Shown one piece after another: positions 26,531 through 36,186 of a stretch of DNA of 64,000 nucleotides. A program made the position numbers and the translations under genes. This stretch comes from CAVVIH01 sp963748295. GTDB taxonomy: Bacteria; Acidobacteriota; Vicinamibacteria; Vicinamibacterales; 2-12-FULL-66-21. The stretch covers positions 491,239 to 555,238 of the forward strand of contig CAVVIH010000004.1 of NCBI GenBank assembly GCA_963748295.1, given 5' to 3'. Position 1 is the stretch's first letter, and every line of letters begins with the position of its first letter. The notes below the pieces were generated by a model. It searched no databases. It saw only the letters and a list, made by a program, of their open reading frames with translations, and had not been told where the DNA came from.

Positions 26531-29473
26531 ATGCAGCGAGCACTGTCGATCGCGATGGTGTGCGCGTCGCTCCTTCTTGGGTTCACGGGGGTTGCACGGG
26601 CACAGTCGCAGGCCGCCAACGGCAATATAGAAGGTGTGGTCCGCGATGCGAGCCGGGCGGTGCTGCCCGGCGTCACGGTCACTGTGATCAACACCGACAC
26701 GGGTCTCGAACGCACCACGGTGACCAACGACGAAGGCCTCTACCGGGTGCCGCTCCTGCCCATCGGCACCTACAAGGTCGTGGCTGAGCTGAGCGGATTC
26801 AGAAGATTCGAGCAGCTCGGCCTGACGCTCTCGACCGGCCAGAACCTGGTCGTGAATGTCGACCTGGCGGTCGGCGGCATCACCGAAACCGTTTCCGTTT
26901 CGGGCGGCACCCCCGTCGTCGACACCGCGAAGATCGACGTGGGACGAAATCTCAGCGAGCGGGAGATCAAGAACCTGCCGCTGGTGTCGCGCAATCCCTA
27001 CAACTTTGCCCTCGTGCAGCCGGGCGTCAGCGGTTTCGAGAACCCCGAATTCGGCGTGCCGCGGTTCAGCGCGAACGGCACCCTGCTGCGCGTCAATTAC
27101 CAGATCGACGGCAATACCAATACCGAGAAGGACCGCGCCGGTCTGCGGCTGCTGCCGATCTCTGAAGTGATGGTGCAGGAAGTGAAGGTCGTCACCAGCG
27201 GCTATGCGCCGGAGTTCGGCCAGACGACGGGCCTCGTCTACAACGCCATCACGCCGTCGGGCACCAACACGTTCAAGGGCTCGGCGAGCTATCGGTTCCG
27301 GCGGAAGGACTTCAGCGCGTTCCCGTATCCATTTACGAGACCGCGCACGCCCGAGAACAAGCCGGACACCAAGATCGACACCTGGACGGCCGAGGGCGGC
27401 GGTCCGATCGTGCGCGACCGTCTGCATTTCTTCGGCGGCTTCGAGAGCACCTACCGCGATCTGTCGGGGGCGACGCCGGTGACGATTCGTCCGGAGGACG
27501 CGGACCGCCTCGGCCTGCCGCCGCAGCCCTCGGCGCTTCCGCGCGAGCAGACGGCCCGGTTCTACATCGGCAAGGTGGACTGGCTGGCGGGCGCGGCGCA
27601 TCGCGTGACCGGGCGCTACATCTACTTCGAGAACGACTCGCCTAACAATGTCACCTCGACGACGGCGGGTGTGCCGAATTCCACCGAGTCGCTCACGAAT
27701 TTCGTCGACGCGATGAAGTCGGTGGCCGGACAGGTCGTCTCGACGATCGGCGGCAACAAGCTGAACGAGCTGCGCGTGCAGTTCGCGAACCGGCACCAGG
27801 CGCGGACGGAGAGCGATCTTTCAGGCACCGGACCGCAGATCCGGATCCCGAACGTGGCCAATTTCGGCGGGCCGAACAGCTCGACGGCGGACGCCGGCTT
27901 CGACTTCAAGCAGTCCATCTGGCAGGTCATCGACAATTTCACCTGGTTCCACGGCAACCACAGCTTCAAATTCGGCCTCGACCTCCAGTTCGTCGGCGAC
28001 GAGCGGGTCGCCTCGCTGTTCTCGTTGTATACGTTCCCGAGCATCGACGCCTATCTCGCCGCCCGCAGCGGAACGAATCCGCGCAGCTACACGACGTTCT
28101 CGCAGTTGTTCGGCGAGCCGGGGTTCAGCATGGACAGCCGGCTCTATAGCTTCTTCGTCCAGGACGACTGGAGAGCGACGTCGGATCTCAAGATCCTCTA
28201 CGGGCTTCGCTACGACGTGTACAACTGGCCGGACGCCCTTCCGGATGCGCCGTTCGAGTTCTCGCGGGAGTTCAAGACCGACACCAACAACTTCGGTCCG
28301 CGCCTGGGTTTTGCGTGGACGCCGTTCGAGAACAAGAGCATGGTCATCCGCGGCAGCACCGGCGTGATGTTCGACCAGCCGCTGCTCGTCGCCTACGAGA
28401 ACGCCTTCCAGAACAGCGGACAGCCGGCACGCGTGTCGGTGTCGGTCAATCCCACGAGCGCGAACGCGCCGGGCTTCCCGGACACGCTGGAGAACCTGCC
28501 GCCCGGGTTCACGCTGCCGACACAGAGCATCGCGACGATCGATCCGGATTACCAGGTCGGACGCACGTTCCAGAACAACGTCCAGTTCGAGCGCGGCATC
28601 GGCACGAATTACTCGGTGACGGTCGGCTACGTGTACTCCAAGGGCAATCAGCTGCCGGTGCTCAACGACATCAACCTGATCAACCCGATCGGACAGCTCG
28701 AAGACGGGCGGCCTGTCTACAGCACCGCCGTCAACGCGGCAACCCGTCAGTTTCCGCAGTTCGATCACATCTACAGTCTCGAGTCGGTCGGCGAGTCCAG
28801 CTACAACGGGCTGACGCTCCAGCTGTCGCGGCGTTGGGCGGGCAACTTCCAGTTCGATCTCACCTACACATACGGCAAGGGAGAAGACACCGCGCCGATG
28901 TGGAACCCATCGTTCATGACGTCGTTCGCGGTCAACAACGACGACCCGCGAAGCGATCCGACGAACCTGGATCGCGACAAGGGACCGAACCTGATGGACA
29001 TGCGGCACAATTTCGCCGGGACGGTGGTGGCGAGGTCGAAGGTGTCGACCGGCAACCGGATCGTGGATACGATCCTCAGCGACAATCAGGTCGGCGTGCT
29101 GATGCAGTTCAACAGCAGCCTGCCGTTCACCATCCGGGGCAATGCGGATCTCAATCGTGACGGCCTGGGGAACGATCGGCCCTTGTTCATCGGCCGCAAC
29201 TCGGTGTATCTGCCGGCGCGCTACAACGTCGACCTGCGGTACTCGCGGTTCATTCCGATCGCCGGCCGTCGTCAGGTCGAAGTGATTGGGGAGTTCAAGA
29301 ACCTCTTCAACACGGAACAGGTTGCCGGGGTGAACCAGACCTTCCCGGTGACCCCGCTTGGCGTGCCGACGGTGCCGCTGCTGACCACCGGTGACGAGTT
29401 CAAGGATGCGGGCCGCGTCACGAGCGGATTCGAACAGCGTGCGTTCCAGCTCGGGTTCAAGTTCTATTTCTGA
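26531..29473 (+). CDS. Oar-like TonB-dependent receptor with carboxypeptidase-regulatory domain
   Basis: The 980-residue outer-membrane protein starts at ATG 26531 with a signal peptide (LLLGFTGVARAQ). Residues about 35-115 are a carboxypeptidase-regulatory beta-sandwich (GNIEGVVRDASRAVLPGVTV, YRVPLLPIGTYKVVAELSGF). A plug domain follows (VDTAKIDVGRNLSEREIKNL, VQEVKVVTSGYAPEFGQTTG), then a long beta-barrel with many Tyr/Phe-ended strands, ending AFQLGFKFYF with terminal Phe. These Oar-type receptors are expanded in acidobacteria and import polymers or act in secretion. The TonB box is not obvious. The PIG-L gene follows after 7 nt, so the pair is probably one operon. Confidence 0.9.
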   Translation: MQRALSIAMVCASLLLGFTGVARAQSQAANGNIEGVVRDASRAVLPGVTVTVINTDTGLERTTVTNDEGLYRVPLLPIGTYKVVAELSGFRRFEQLGLTLSTGQNLVVNVDLAVGGITETVSVSGGTPVVDTAKIDVGRNLSEREIKNLPLVSRNPYNFALVQPGVSGFENPEFGVPRFSANGTLLRVNYQIDGNTNTEKDRAGLRLLPISEVMVQEVKVVTSGYAPEFGQTTGLVYNAITPSGTNTFKGSASYRFRRKDFSAFPYPFTRPRTPENKPDTKIDTWTAEGGGPIVRDRLHFFGGFESTYRDLSGATPVTIRPEDADRLGLPPQPSALPREQTARFYIGKVDWLAGAAHRVTGRYIYFENDSPNNVTSTTAGVPNSTESLTNFVDAMKSVAGQVVSTIGGNKLNELRVQFANRHQARTESDLSGTGPQIRIPNVANFGGPNSSTADAGFDFKQSIWQVIDNFTWFHGNHSFKFGLDLQFVGDERVASLFSLYTFPSIDAYLAARSGTNPRSYTTFSQLFGEPGFSMDSRLYSFFVQDDWRATSDLKILYGLRYDVYNWPDALPDAPFEFSREFKTDTNNFGPRLGFAWTPFENKSMVIRGSTGVMFDQPLLVAYENAFQNSGQPARVSVSVNPTSANAPGFPDTLENLPPGFTLPTQSIATIDPDYQVGRTFQNNVQFERGIGTNYSVTVGYVYSKGNQLPVLNDINLINPIGQLEDGRPVYSTAVNAATRQFPQFDHIYSLESVGESSYNGLTLQLSRRWAGNFQFDLTYTYGKGEDTAPMWNPSFMTSFAVNNDDPRSDPTNLDRDKGPNLMDMRHNFAGTVVARSKVSTGNRIVDTILSDNQVGVLMQFNSSLPFTIRGNADLNRDGLGNDRPLFIGRNSVYLPARYNVDLRYSRFIPIAGRRQVEVIGEFKNLFNTEQVAGVNQTFPVTPLGVPTVPLLTTGDEFKDAGRVTSGFEQRAFQLGFKFYF

Positions 29474-29480
29474 TTCGCGA

Positions 29481-32132
29481 ATGACGGTTCTTCGACGACT
29501 GCTCGTGCCGGCGGCCGTGGCGCTCGCCACGGCCTCGCTCTTTGCTCAGATGCGGGTGCAGACGGTTGGTGAACGTCCGAGCGAAATCACGCTCCGGCTG
29601 CTGCTGCGCAAGCTCGGGTCGACGGGCACGTTCATGCAGACGACCGCGCATCCCGACGACGAAGACAACGGGCTGCTCGCGATGATGGGGTACGGCCGGG
29701 GCATGCGGGCCGTGCTGGTCACCGCGACGCGCGGCGACGGCGGGCAGAACGAGATCGGTCCGGAGCTGTTCGAAGCGCTCTCGGTGCTGCGAACCGAGGA
29801 ACTGCTCGCGGCCCACCGCTTCGACGGCGCCGAGCAGCGTTTCACGCGCGCGGTGGATTTCGGCTACTCGTTCAGCGTCGAGGAGAGCCTGCGCCTGTGG
29901 GGGCATGACGAAATCCTCGGCGATTTCGTCCGGCACATCAGAACCATCCGGCCCGATGTCATCGCCGGATTCCTCTGCGACGGCGACGGCGGAGGGCAGC
30001 ACCATCAGGCCTCGACGGTCCTGACCCGCGAAGCGTTCCAGGCCGCGGCCGATCCGTCGCGATTTCCCGAGCAGATCAAGGACGGTCTGCGTCCCTGGCA
30101 GGCCCAGCGGTTGTTCTGCACCGACCGGGCCAGCTTCGCCACCACGAATGGGGACCGATCGAAGCTCCTGACCATTCCCGACGTGTTCGATCCGCTGCTG
30201 GGACGCCGGTTCGGCGAGCTGGGGATCGAAGCCCGCAGCATGCACAAATGCCAGGGAACGTCCCAGCTGCTGCCGCTGCCGGGCCAATCCTTCTCGCGGA
30301 CCTATCGCCTCGAGGCGTCGGGGATTCCGTTCAGCGGCGGGTCGACGGACATGTTCGAGGGGATCGACACGTCCATCGCCGGCCTCGCACGATTCGCCGG
30401 CGGCGATCGCGCGCCGGCGCCGCTCGTCGCCGGACTTCGGCAGATTGCCGAGGCGGTCGCGTCAGCGGAACGCGCCGCTGCCGGCGGACCGTCGAAAGCG
30501 GCGCCGCCACTCGCAACGGCGCTGACCGCGGTGCGCACGCTGACTCCGGCGCTCAAGACGATGCCGCTCGATGAACCGGCGCGATTCGAAATCGAGTTCA
30601 GGCTCGCTCAGAAGGAGAGCGCGATTCAGGAGGCGCTCGTCGTGTCGGAGGGGCTGCGTCTCGAAGCGCTCGCCGATGACGGCCTGGTCACCAGCGGCCA
30701 GATGATCAAGGCGACGGCAACGGGCACGAACAACTCGCCGGACGACCTGCGCATCGACGGCGTGTCCTGGACAGGTTTCGGCGGCACGGCGGCGCCATGC
30801 GCGCAAACGATCAAAGCCGGGGCGTCGTTCACATGTGCCACGGAGGGCGTCGTCGCCGATCTTCCGTTGACCGGCCCTTACTGGCACCAGCGCACTGATG
30901 CGGCGCGCTACGACTTCGAGTCCGGCGCTCCGTTCGGCGCGCCGTTCGCGCCAAGCCCCTTCCGTGCCGTGTTCGCGCTGACGATCGCCGGCGTGCCGGT
31001 TCACGTCGGGCGCACGATTCAATACCGCTACGACAGCGTGATCGCCGGCGAGAAGCGCATGGACATCCAGGTGGTGCCCGCCTTCGCCGTCACCACGTCG
31101 CCGTCGATTGCCGTGATCCCCGCGCCGGCGCTGGCGCATCCGCAGGAAGCGGGGCAGCCGGGCCGCGAGATCGAAGTGCAGGTGATCAACCAGCGCCGCG
31201 GCGCGTCGCGCGGCGAGGTGTCGTTGAACGTGCCTGCCGGCTGGACGGCCGCGCCCGCCGGCGCGCCGGTCACGTTCAGCCGCGAGGACGAGTCGGCGAC
31301 CGTGAAGTTCATGGTGACGCCCGCCAATTCGGCGAGAACCGGCGACTACTCGCTGACCGCGGTCGTCAAGGATGCCGGGGACGCGAAGAACACGTCGACG
31401 TGGGGCTACGACGTCATCGAGTACCCGCACATCCATCGCCGGCATCTGGTCAGAGAAGCGAAGACGCGCTTCAAGATCATCGACGTCACGCTTGCACCAG
31501 GCCTGCGCGTCGGCTATGTGATGGGCGTCGGCGATCAGGTGCCGCAGGCCATCGAGCAGCTCGGCGCCGACCTTCGGTTCATCGGGCCCGACGAGCTGGC
31601 CTCCGGCGACCTCTCCGCCTACGACGTCATCGTGACCGGTGTCCGCGCTTACGAACGTCGTCCGGATCTCCGCGCGAACAATCATCGGCTGCTCGGCTAT
31701 GCGGCGGCTGGCGGAACCGTCCTCGTTCAGTACAACAAGTTCGAATTCAACCAGGCGCAGTACGGGCCGTATCCGGCGAAGGTCAGCGCGAACAGAATCA
31801 CCGACGAGAACGCGCCGGTGCAGATCCTCGTCCCCGATCACCCGGTGTTCAACACGCCCAACAGGATTGGCCCGGAGGCGTGGAACGGGTGGGTGCAGGA
31901 ACGCGGACTGTATTTCCTGGGCGATCGCGATCCGCGATATGTCGATCTGATCCGGCTGACCGATCCATTCGAGTACAACCCGGGGCCAAAAACCGGCGCG
32001 CTCGTCGAAGCGCCGGTCGCCAAGGGTCGGTGGATTTATCTCGGCCTCGGACTGTGGCGGCAGCTGCCGGCGGGGACCGACGGCGCTTACCGGCTGCTCG
32101 CGAACCTGCTTTCGCTGGGCCGGAAACGATGA
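29481..32132 (+). CDS. Secreted PIG-L family deacetylase with C-terminal NEW3 and glutamine-amidotransferase-like regions
   Basis: The 883-residue protein starts at ATG 29481 with a signal peptide (LLVPAAVALATASLFAQ). The PIG-L domain (about residues 45-270) has the metal motif TTAHPDDEDNG, the TRGDGGQNEIGPEL segment, and a later GGGQHHQASTV with the third ligand. A central beta-rich part contains an NPCBM-associated NEW3-like domain (EIEVQVINQRRGASRGEVSL, VPAGWTAAP). The C-terminus resembles a ThuA/GATase fold (IDVTLAPGLRVGYVMGVGDQ, LSAYDVIVTGVRAYERRPDL, GGTVLVQYNKFEFN). It probably de-N-acetylates an extracytoplasmic sugar conjugate. Its stop overlaps the next gene's ATG. Confidence 0.85.
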   Translation: MTVLRRLLVPAAVALATASLFAQMRVQTVGERPSEITLRLLLRKLGSTGTFMQTTAHPDDEDNGLLAMMGYGRGMRAVLVTATRGDGGQNEIGPELFEALSVLRTEELLAAHRFDGAEQRFTRAVDFGYSFSVEESLRLWGHDEILGDFVRHIRTIRPDVIAGFLCDGDGGGQHHQASTVLTREAFQAAADPSRFPEQIKDGLRPWQAQRLFCTDRASFATTNGDRSKLLTIPDVFDPLLGRRFGELGIEARSMHKCQGTSQLLPLPGQSFSRTYRLEASGIPFSGGSTDMFEGIDTSIAGLARFAGGDRAPAPLVAGLRQIAEAVASAERAAAGGPSKAAPPLATALTAVRTLTPALKTMPLDEPARFEIEFRLAQKESAIQEALVVSEGLRLEALADDGLVTSGQMIKATATGTNNSPDDLRIDGVSWTGFGGTAAPCAQTIKAGASFTCATEGVVADLPLTGPYWHQRTDAARYDFESGAPFGAPFAPSPFRAVFALTIAGVPVHVGRTIQYRYDSVIAGEKRMDIQVVPAFAVTTSPSIAVIPAPALAHPQEAGQPGREIEVQVINQRRGASRGEVSLNVPAGWTAAPAGAPVTFSREDESATVKFMVTPANSARTGDYSLTAVVKDAGDAKNTSTWGYDVIEYPHIHRRHLVREAKTRFKIIDVTLAPGLRVGYVMGVGDQVPQAIEQLGADLRFIGPDELASGDLSAYDVIVTGVRAYERRPDLRANNHRLLGYAAAGGTVLVQYNKFEFNQAQYGPYPAKVSANRITDENAPVQILVPDHPVFNTPNRIGPEAWNGWVQERGLYFLGDRDPRYVDLIRLTDPFEYNPGPKTGALVEAPVAKGRWIYLGLGLWRQLPAGTDGAYRLLANLLSLGRKR

Positions 32133-33583
32133 CGTTCGCACCCGAGTACATCAGGTTCGTCCTGAACGCGAACTTCGAGGATGCGAAGGCCCAGTTCCTC
32201 GCCCCGCTGCTGGCCATCCACTACGCTCACCTGGTGATGCTCGCCGAGCGCGGCATCGTCCCGCGGGCGGAGGCGCGTGCGATTCGTGACGCGCTGGGGC
32301 GGATCTCCCCTGACGAGATCCGGTGCGCATCGTTCGACGGCACGTGCGAAGACCTGTTCTTCTACGTCGACCGCCTGATCGTCCGCGACTGCGGCGGCGA
32401 CGCCGCCGGCAGGCTTCACACGGCGCGCTCGCGCAATGACATCGACATGACGATGTACCGGATGCAGCAGCGTGAACAGGTGCTCGCGCTGATCTCCGGC
32501 GTCGCCGCGCTGCGGCGGGTGCTGCTCGACGTTGCGGAGAGGCACCGCGAAACGGTGTTCGCCGCGCACACGCACACGCAGCCGGCGCAGCCGACCACGC
32601 TCGCTCACTACTTGCTTGCGATCGTCGAGCAGCTGGAACGCGACACGGTCAGGCTGCAGGCGGCGTACACGAGCACGAACCGGAATCCGCTCGGCGCCTG
32701 CGCGATCACCGGGACCGGTTTCCCGATCGATCGTTCCCGAACGACTGTGCTGCTGGGATTCGACGAGCCCACCGGCAACACCTACGGCAGCATTGCGACG
32801 GTGGACTATCTGCTCGAGAGCGTGTCGGCGACGGCGACGCTCGTCGCCGGCGTCGGCCGCGTGCTGCACGATCTTCTGCTCTGGTGCACGAGCGAGTTCG
32901 GCTATCTGCGGCTGGCGGACGGATTCGTGCAGTGCAGCAGCATCATGCCGCAGAAGCGCAACCCGGTGGCGCTGGAGCACGCCCGGGCGCTGGCGAGCAA
33001 GGCATTCGGCCAGGCCGGCGCGATCATGACGGTGGTCCACAACACGCCGTTCGGCGACATCGTCGACACCGAGGACGATCTGCAGCCGCTGGTGTTCGCG
33101 ACCTTCGACGCCGCGTCACGCGCCGTGGGGCTGGTCGCGGCGGCGATGGGCACTGCCAGCTTCGACACCGCGCGGATGGCGGAACGCGCGCGGCACGGAT
33201 GGATCACCGTCACCGAGCTGGCGGATACGCTGACGCGCGAACACGGCGTTCCGTTCAAGTCCAGCCACGCGATCGCGTCGACGCTGGTCGACACCTGCGC
33301 GAAGCGGTCCACCGCGCCGCTCGAACGCATCCTGCGGGACGTGTCACAGGCGGTGATCGGCCGGGCGATTGAGCTCGATGCCGCAACCCTCGAGCGCGTG
33401 CTCAGCCCCGAGCACTTCGTCAGCGTGCGAACCACGCCCGGCGGCCCGGCGCCGTCACAGACCGCGCTCGCGGTGGCCGAGTCGGGTAGGCTGCTGGATC
33501 GTGACGAGGAGTGGCGCAACGCGCGGACGGCGGCGCTGCGAAATGCGGAAATGGCGTTGAGAGACGCGGCGGCCGGCTTGTAG
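32129..33583 (+). CDS. Argininosuccinate lyase-like enzyme
   Basis: The 484-residue protein belongs to the fumarase/aspartase superfamily: DAAGRLHTARSRNDIDMTMY, FAAHTHTQPAQPTTLAHYLL, and the catalytic loop VQCSSIMPQKRNPVALEHAR. It aligns best with ArgH. Two positions differ from textbook ArgH as I recall it: the SRNDQ-VATD segment reads SRNDI-DMTM, and the loop has CSS rather than GSS. No other arginine genes are near. It is translationally coupled (ATGA) to a secreted PIG-L deacetylase and convergent with bshC. It may be a genuine ArgH or a lyase with another substrate; I leave the symbol empty. Confidence 0.8.
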   Translation: MTFAPEYIRFVLNANFEDAKAQFLAPLLAIHYAHLVMLAERGIVPRAEARAIRDALGRISPDEIRCASFDGTCEDLFFYVDRLIVRDCGGDAAGRLHTARSRNDIDMTMYRMQQREQVLALISGVAALRRVLLDVAERHRETVFAAHTHTQPAQPTTLAHYLLAIVEQLERDTVRLQAAYTSTNRNPLGACAITGTGFPIDRSRTTVLLGFDEPTGNTYGSIATVDYLLESVSATATLVAGVGRVLHDLLLWCTSEFGYLRLADGFVQCSSIMPQKRNPVALEHARALASKAFGQAGAIMTVVHNTPFGDIVDTEDDLQPLVFATFDAASRAVGLVAAAMGTASFDTARMAERARHGWITVTELADTLTREHGVPFKSSHAIASTLVDTCAKRSTAPLERILRDVSQAVIGRAIELDAATLERVLSPEHFVSVRTTPGGPAPSQTALAVAESGRLLDRDEEWRNARTAALRNAEMALRDAAAGL

Positions 33584-33649
33584 TCTCGTAGCGCAGCCCT
33601 TTAGGGCTGCCAGATCGGAAAGGCAGGCCTAAAGGCCTGCGCTACGAGA
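33584..33649. repeat. Long double hairpin between convergent stops, probable bidirectional terminator
   Basis: The outer stem pairs TCTCGTAGCGCAG (33584-33596) with CTGCGCTACGAGA (33637-33649). Inside are two smaller hairpins, GCAGCCC-TTTA-GGGCTGC and GCAGGCC-TAAA-GGCCTGC type. It exactly fills the space between the stop codons of the argH-like gene and bshC, so it can terminate both. The GTAGCGCAG...CCTTTAGG motif recurs at 54.57 kb and in part at 12.39 kb. Confidence 0.85.
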
Positions 33650-35264
33650 TCAGATCGTCATCACCCAGTGATACCCGGGATCGATCGGCAGGTCGTCCAG
33701 CAGCCGATCGACGAGGGCGGGACCGTAGCGGTTCAGGAAGAACACCACGCCGAGGGTTCGCTCCTGCGGATGGCCCTGCGGGAAGATCTGGCTCTGCGCG
33801 CGCGTGAACTGGCGCCGCAGCGTGTCGTCGCGCCGCTTCGCCGCATGAATCATCTTCGAGTGCAGCGCGCGCAGCTCGTGCTGCATCTTGCCGAGCGTCG
33901 TTCTGGCGGCGCCGGCCAGCGTCGGATCGACGGCCGGCAGCGCGTCGATCACGCGTTCCATGCCGCGGTGCACCGCCGTCTCCGCTTCCTCCATCGCCTT
34001 TTCGACCGACTGCGGCAGCTGCGATTCGAGCAGGCGGTTCAGCGCCGATTCGTCCTGCGGCTGCAGCGCGTCGAGCGGCATGTCGTAGCGCTGCAGGAAC
34101 CGCGCCGCGCCAGAGTCGATCAGCGTCGCCGTCGCGCGCGGGAAGAGCAGCGGCATCGGCACGCCGAAGTGCTCGTAGACACCGCGCAGCTGGCCAAGAT
34201 AGGCGAGCTCGCTCGGCCCGGGCACGTACGAGATGGTCGGGAACAGCCGATCCTGCACGACCGCGCGCAGGAGAACATTCGGACTGAAGTGCTCGGGATG
34301 CTGACGGACTTCGTCGAGCAGTTCGGCGCGCGTCACGGTCCGGTCGCCGATCGTAAACCCATCGTCCACGCGCTTGATCGGCAGCCGCGCACCGTCCATG
34401 TGGAAGAGCGAGACGCTGTCGAGCTGTGGAACCACCTGCGGCGGATGGCCGATCGCCTCGAGCTGCTGACCCGCGGCCGCCGCAAGCGCCGGCGTACGGC
34501 CGGCGGTCTCGATCTCGCGCGTGAAGATGTCGGCGACCAGCGGCTTCGCCGCCGGATCGGAGGACTCGAAGACGACGAGCCCGTACTTGCCGAGCAGCCC
34601 TTCGATCCATCGCGCGAACGCTTCCGCGGTGCCCATGCCAGGCGTGTACGCCGCACGGATCGCGGAGAGCGTGGCGCCGGTGAATTCGGTTGGCGCGAGG
34701 GACTGGGCGAGCGAGGCGATCGTGTCTTCGATGGAGGGGTCGAGCGGCAGCTCGAAGACCGGTTTGTCTCCGGCGCCAGGCGGCCGCGCGAGCGTGACGG
34801 TGTGCGGCTGGAACGATGAGTCGAGGACCGGTACAGCTTGCGACCTCGTCCCAGTCGTGATCCTCGGCGTGCACCCAGAACACCGGCACCACATCGGCCT
34901 GCTGCTCGCGTGACTGCCGGCGCGCCAGCTGGATCGCGGTGATCGCCTTGAGCAGCGTGAAGAGCGGACCCCCGAACACCGTCGCCTGCTGGCCCGTGAT
35001 CACCGCAACGGTCTCCGCGGACGCCAGTTTCGCCGCCGCCGCGCGCGCTTCCGCGGGCGCGTTTCGCCGGGCCTGCTGCGTTTCGAGAACTGCCGCGAGC
35101 TCGGCGCGGCGCCGCGGATAGGCCCGCGCGCGCTGCACGGCGCTCGGCCACGCCGCATCGCTCGCCGGATCGCCGGCGTACAGCGGCGCGACCTTGGTGA
35201 AGTTGTGGGCGTAGTCGCCGGCGAGCTTCCGGATCCACGGCACGCGGCGGACGTCGAGCGCCAT
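33650..35264 (-). CDS. bshC: Bacillithiol biosynthesis cysteine-adding enzyme BshC, one frameshift
   Basis: From ATG 35264 (MALDVRRVPWIRKLAGDY) the N-terminal Rossmann part reads VAVITGQQATVFGGPLFTLL and VVPVFWVHAEDHDWDEVAS. The frame changes at the GTAC at 34831-34834, and the rest continues: CPVLDSSFQ region, RAAYTPGMGTAEAFARWIEG, LFPTISYVPGPSELAYLGQL, GVYEHFGVPMPLLFPRATAT, coiled-coil helices and a C-terminal NRYGPALVDRLLDDL. BshC adds cysteine to GlcN-malate in the last step of bacillithiol synthesis. The BshB role (a PIG-L deacetylase) might be served by another PIG-L protein; the one nearby is secreted. The break looks like one inserted base. Confidence 0.88.
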
Positions 35265-35449
35265 CCGAAGCTGACCCGCCGGGGCCGAACCGTGTGACGA
35301 GGCCGCGCTCGCCGCGGATCTGGAATCGGCTGACACCGTTGGGTACTCTCTCAGAGCCTTTGAAAGCATGTCAAGACGCTGTCCCTGGCGTTAGACGCGG
35401 ATCAGTCTCGCGTGGATCCGGGTGCCGACGCGGGTGTCCAGCGCCTGGT

Positions 35450-36116
35450 AGAGACGCTGATCTACGCGGACTCAACACGGGACGCGGATTTACGCGGATC
35501 TCAAGAGTTCACGAAACGCGGATTTACGCGGATCTCCAGACCTTCACGGAACGCGGATTTACGCGGATTCCCACCTTTCACGGAACGCGGATTTGCGCGG
35601 ATTTCCAGACCTTCACGGAACGCGGATTTACGCGGATCTCCAAACTTCACGGAACGCGGATTTACGGCAGATCTACCCACGGACGCGTTGAGAACAATGT
35701 CCCGGAACGCTGATCCGCAGAGATCAGCATTCAGGTCGGGAGCTGTGATTCGGCTTGTCCCGCGGGATTCGTGTTGATCTGCAGTCCGTGGATCCGCAAA
35801 GATCCGCGCCCCGTTGAACATAGTGATCCCTGTGAATCCGCGTCTCGTGGGCGTGATCCGCGTGATCCGCGCTTCGTTAAAGCGTGATCCGCGTAAGATC
35901 CGCGTTCCGTTAGAAAACCGTGATCCTCGTGAATCCGCGTCTCGTTGAAGCGGGTGAATCCGTGTGAATCCGCGTTCCGTTGAACGGCGTGATCCGCGTG
36001 AATCCGCGTTTCGTTGAAGCCATGGGATCCGCGTGAATCCGCGTTTCGTTGAACTGGGTGATCCGCGCGAATCCGCGTTTCGTTGAACTTGGGGTGATCC
36101 CGCGTGAATCCGCGGC
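35450..36116. repeat. Orphan inverted repeat array of the GATCCGCG family, no gene inside
   Basis: The left half (about 35455-35670) has six or seven units ACGGAACGCGGATTTACGCG plus GATCTCC-type linkers. The right half (about 35785-36116) has about ten units in the opposite orientation (GTGATCCGCGTGAATCCGCG then TTTCGTTGAA). The 35680-35785 centre is degenerate and has no recognisable ORF or GxxExxY remnant. The array fills the space between bshC and the pseudokinase gene, whose promoter must lie in or just after it. Confidence 0.92.
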
Positions 36117-36186
36117 TAAAGAAGATGATCTGCACACTTCTGCGTCTTGTGTTACATTTTTCTGATCCCGCCCGAGGAGCTCCGTA

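Noticed and set aside
35412..35777. 121-codon frame over the orphan array
   Set aside because: Repeat translation only, same artefact as at 20.4 kb.
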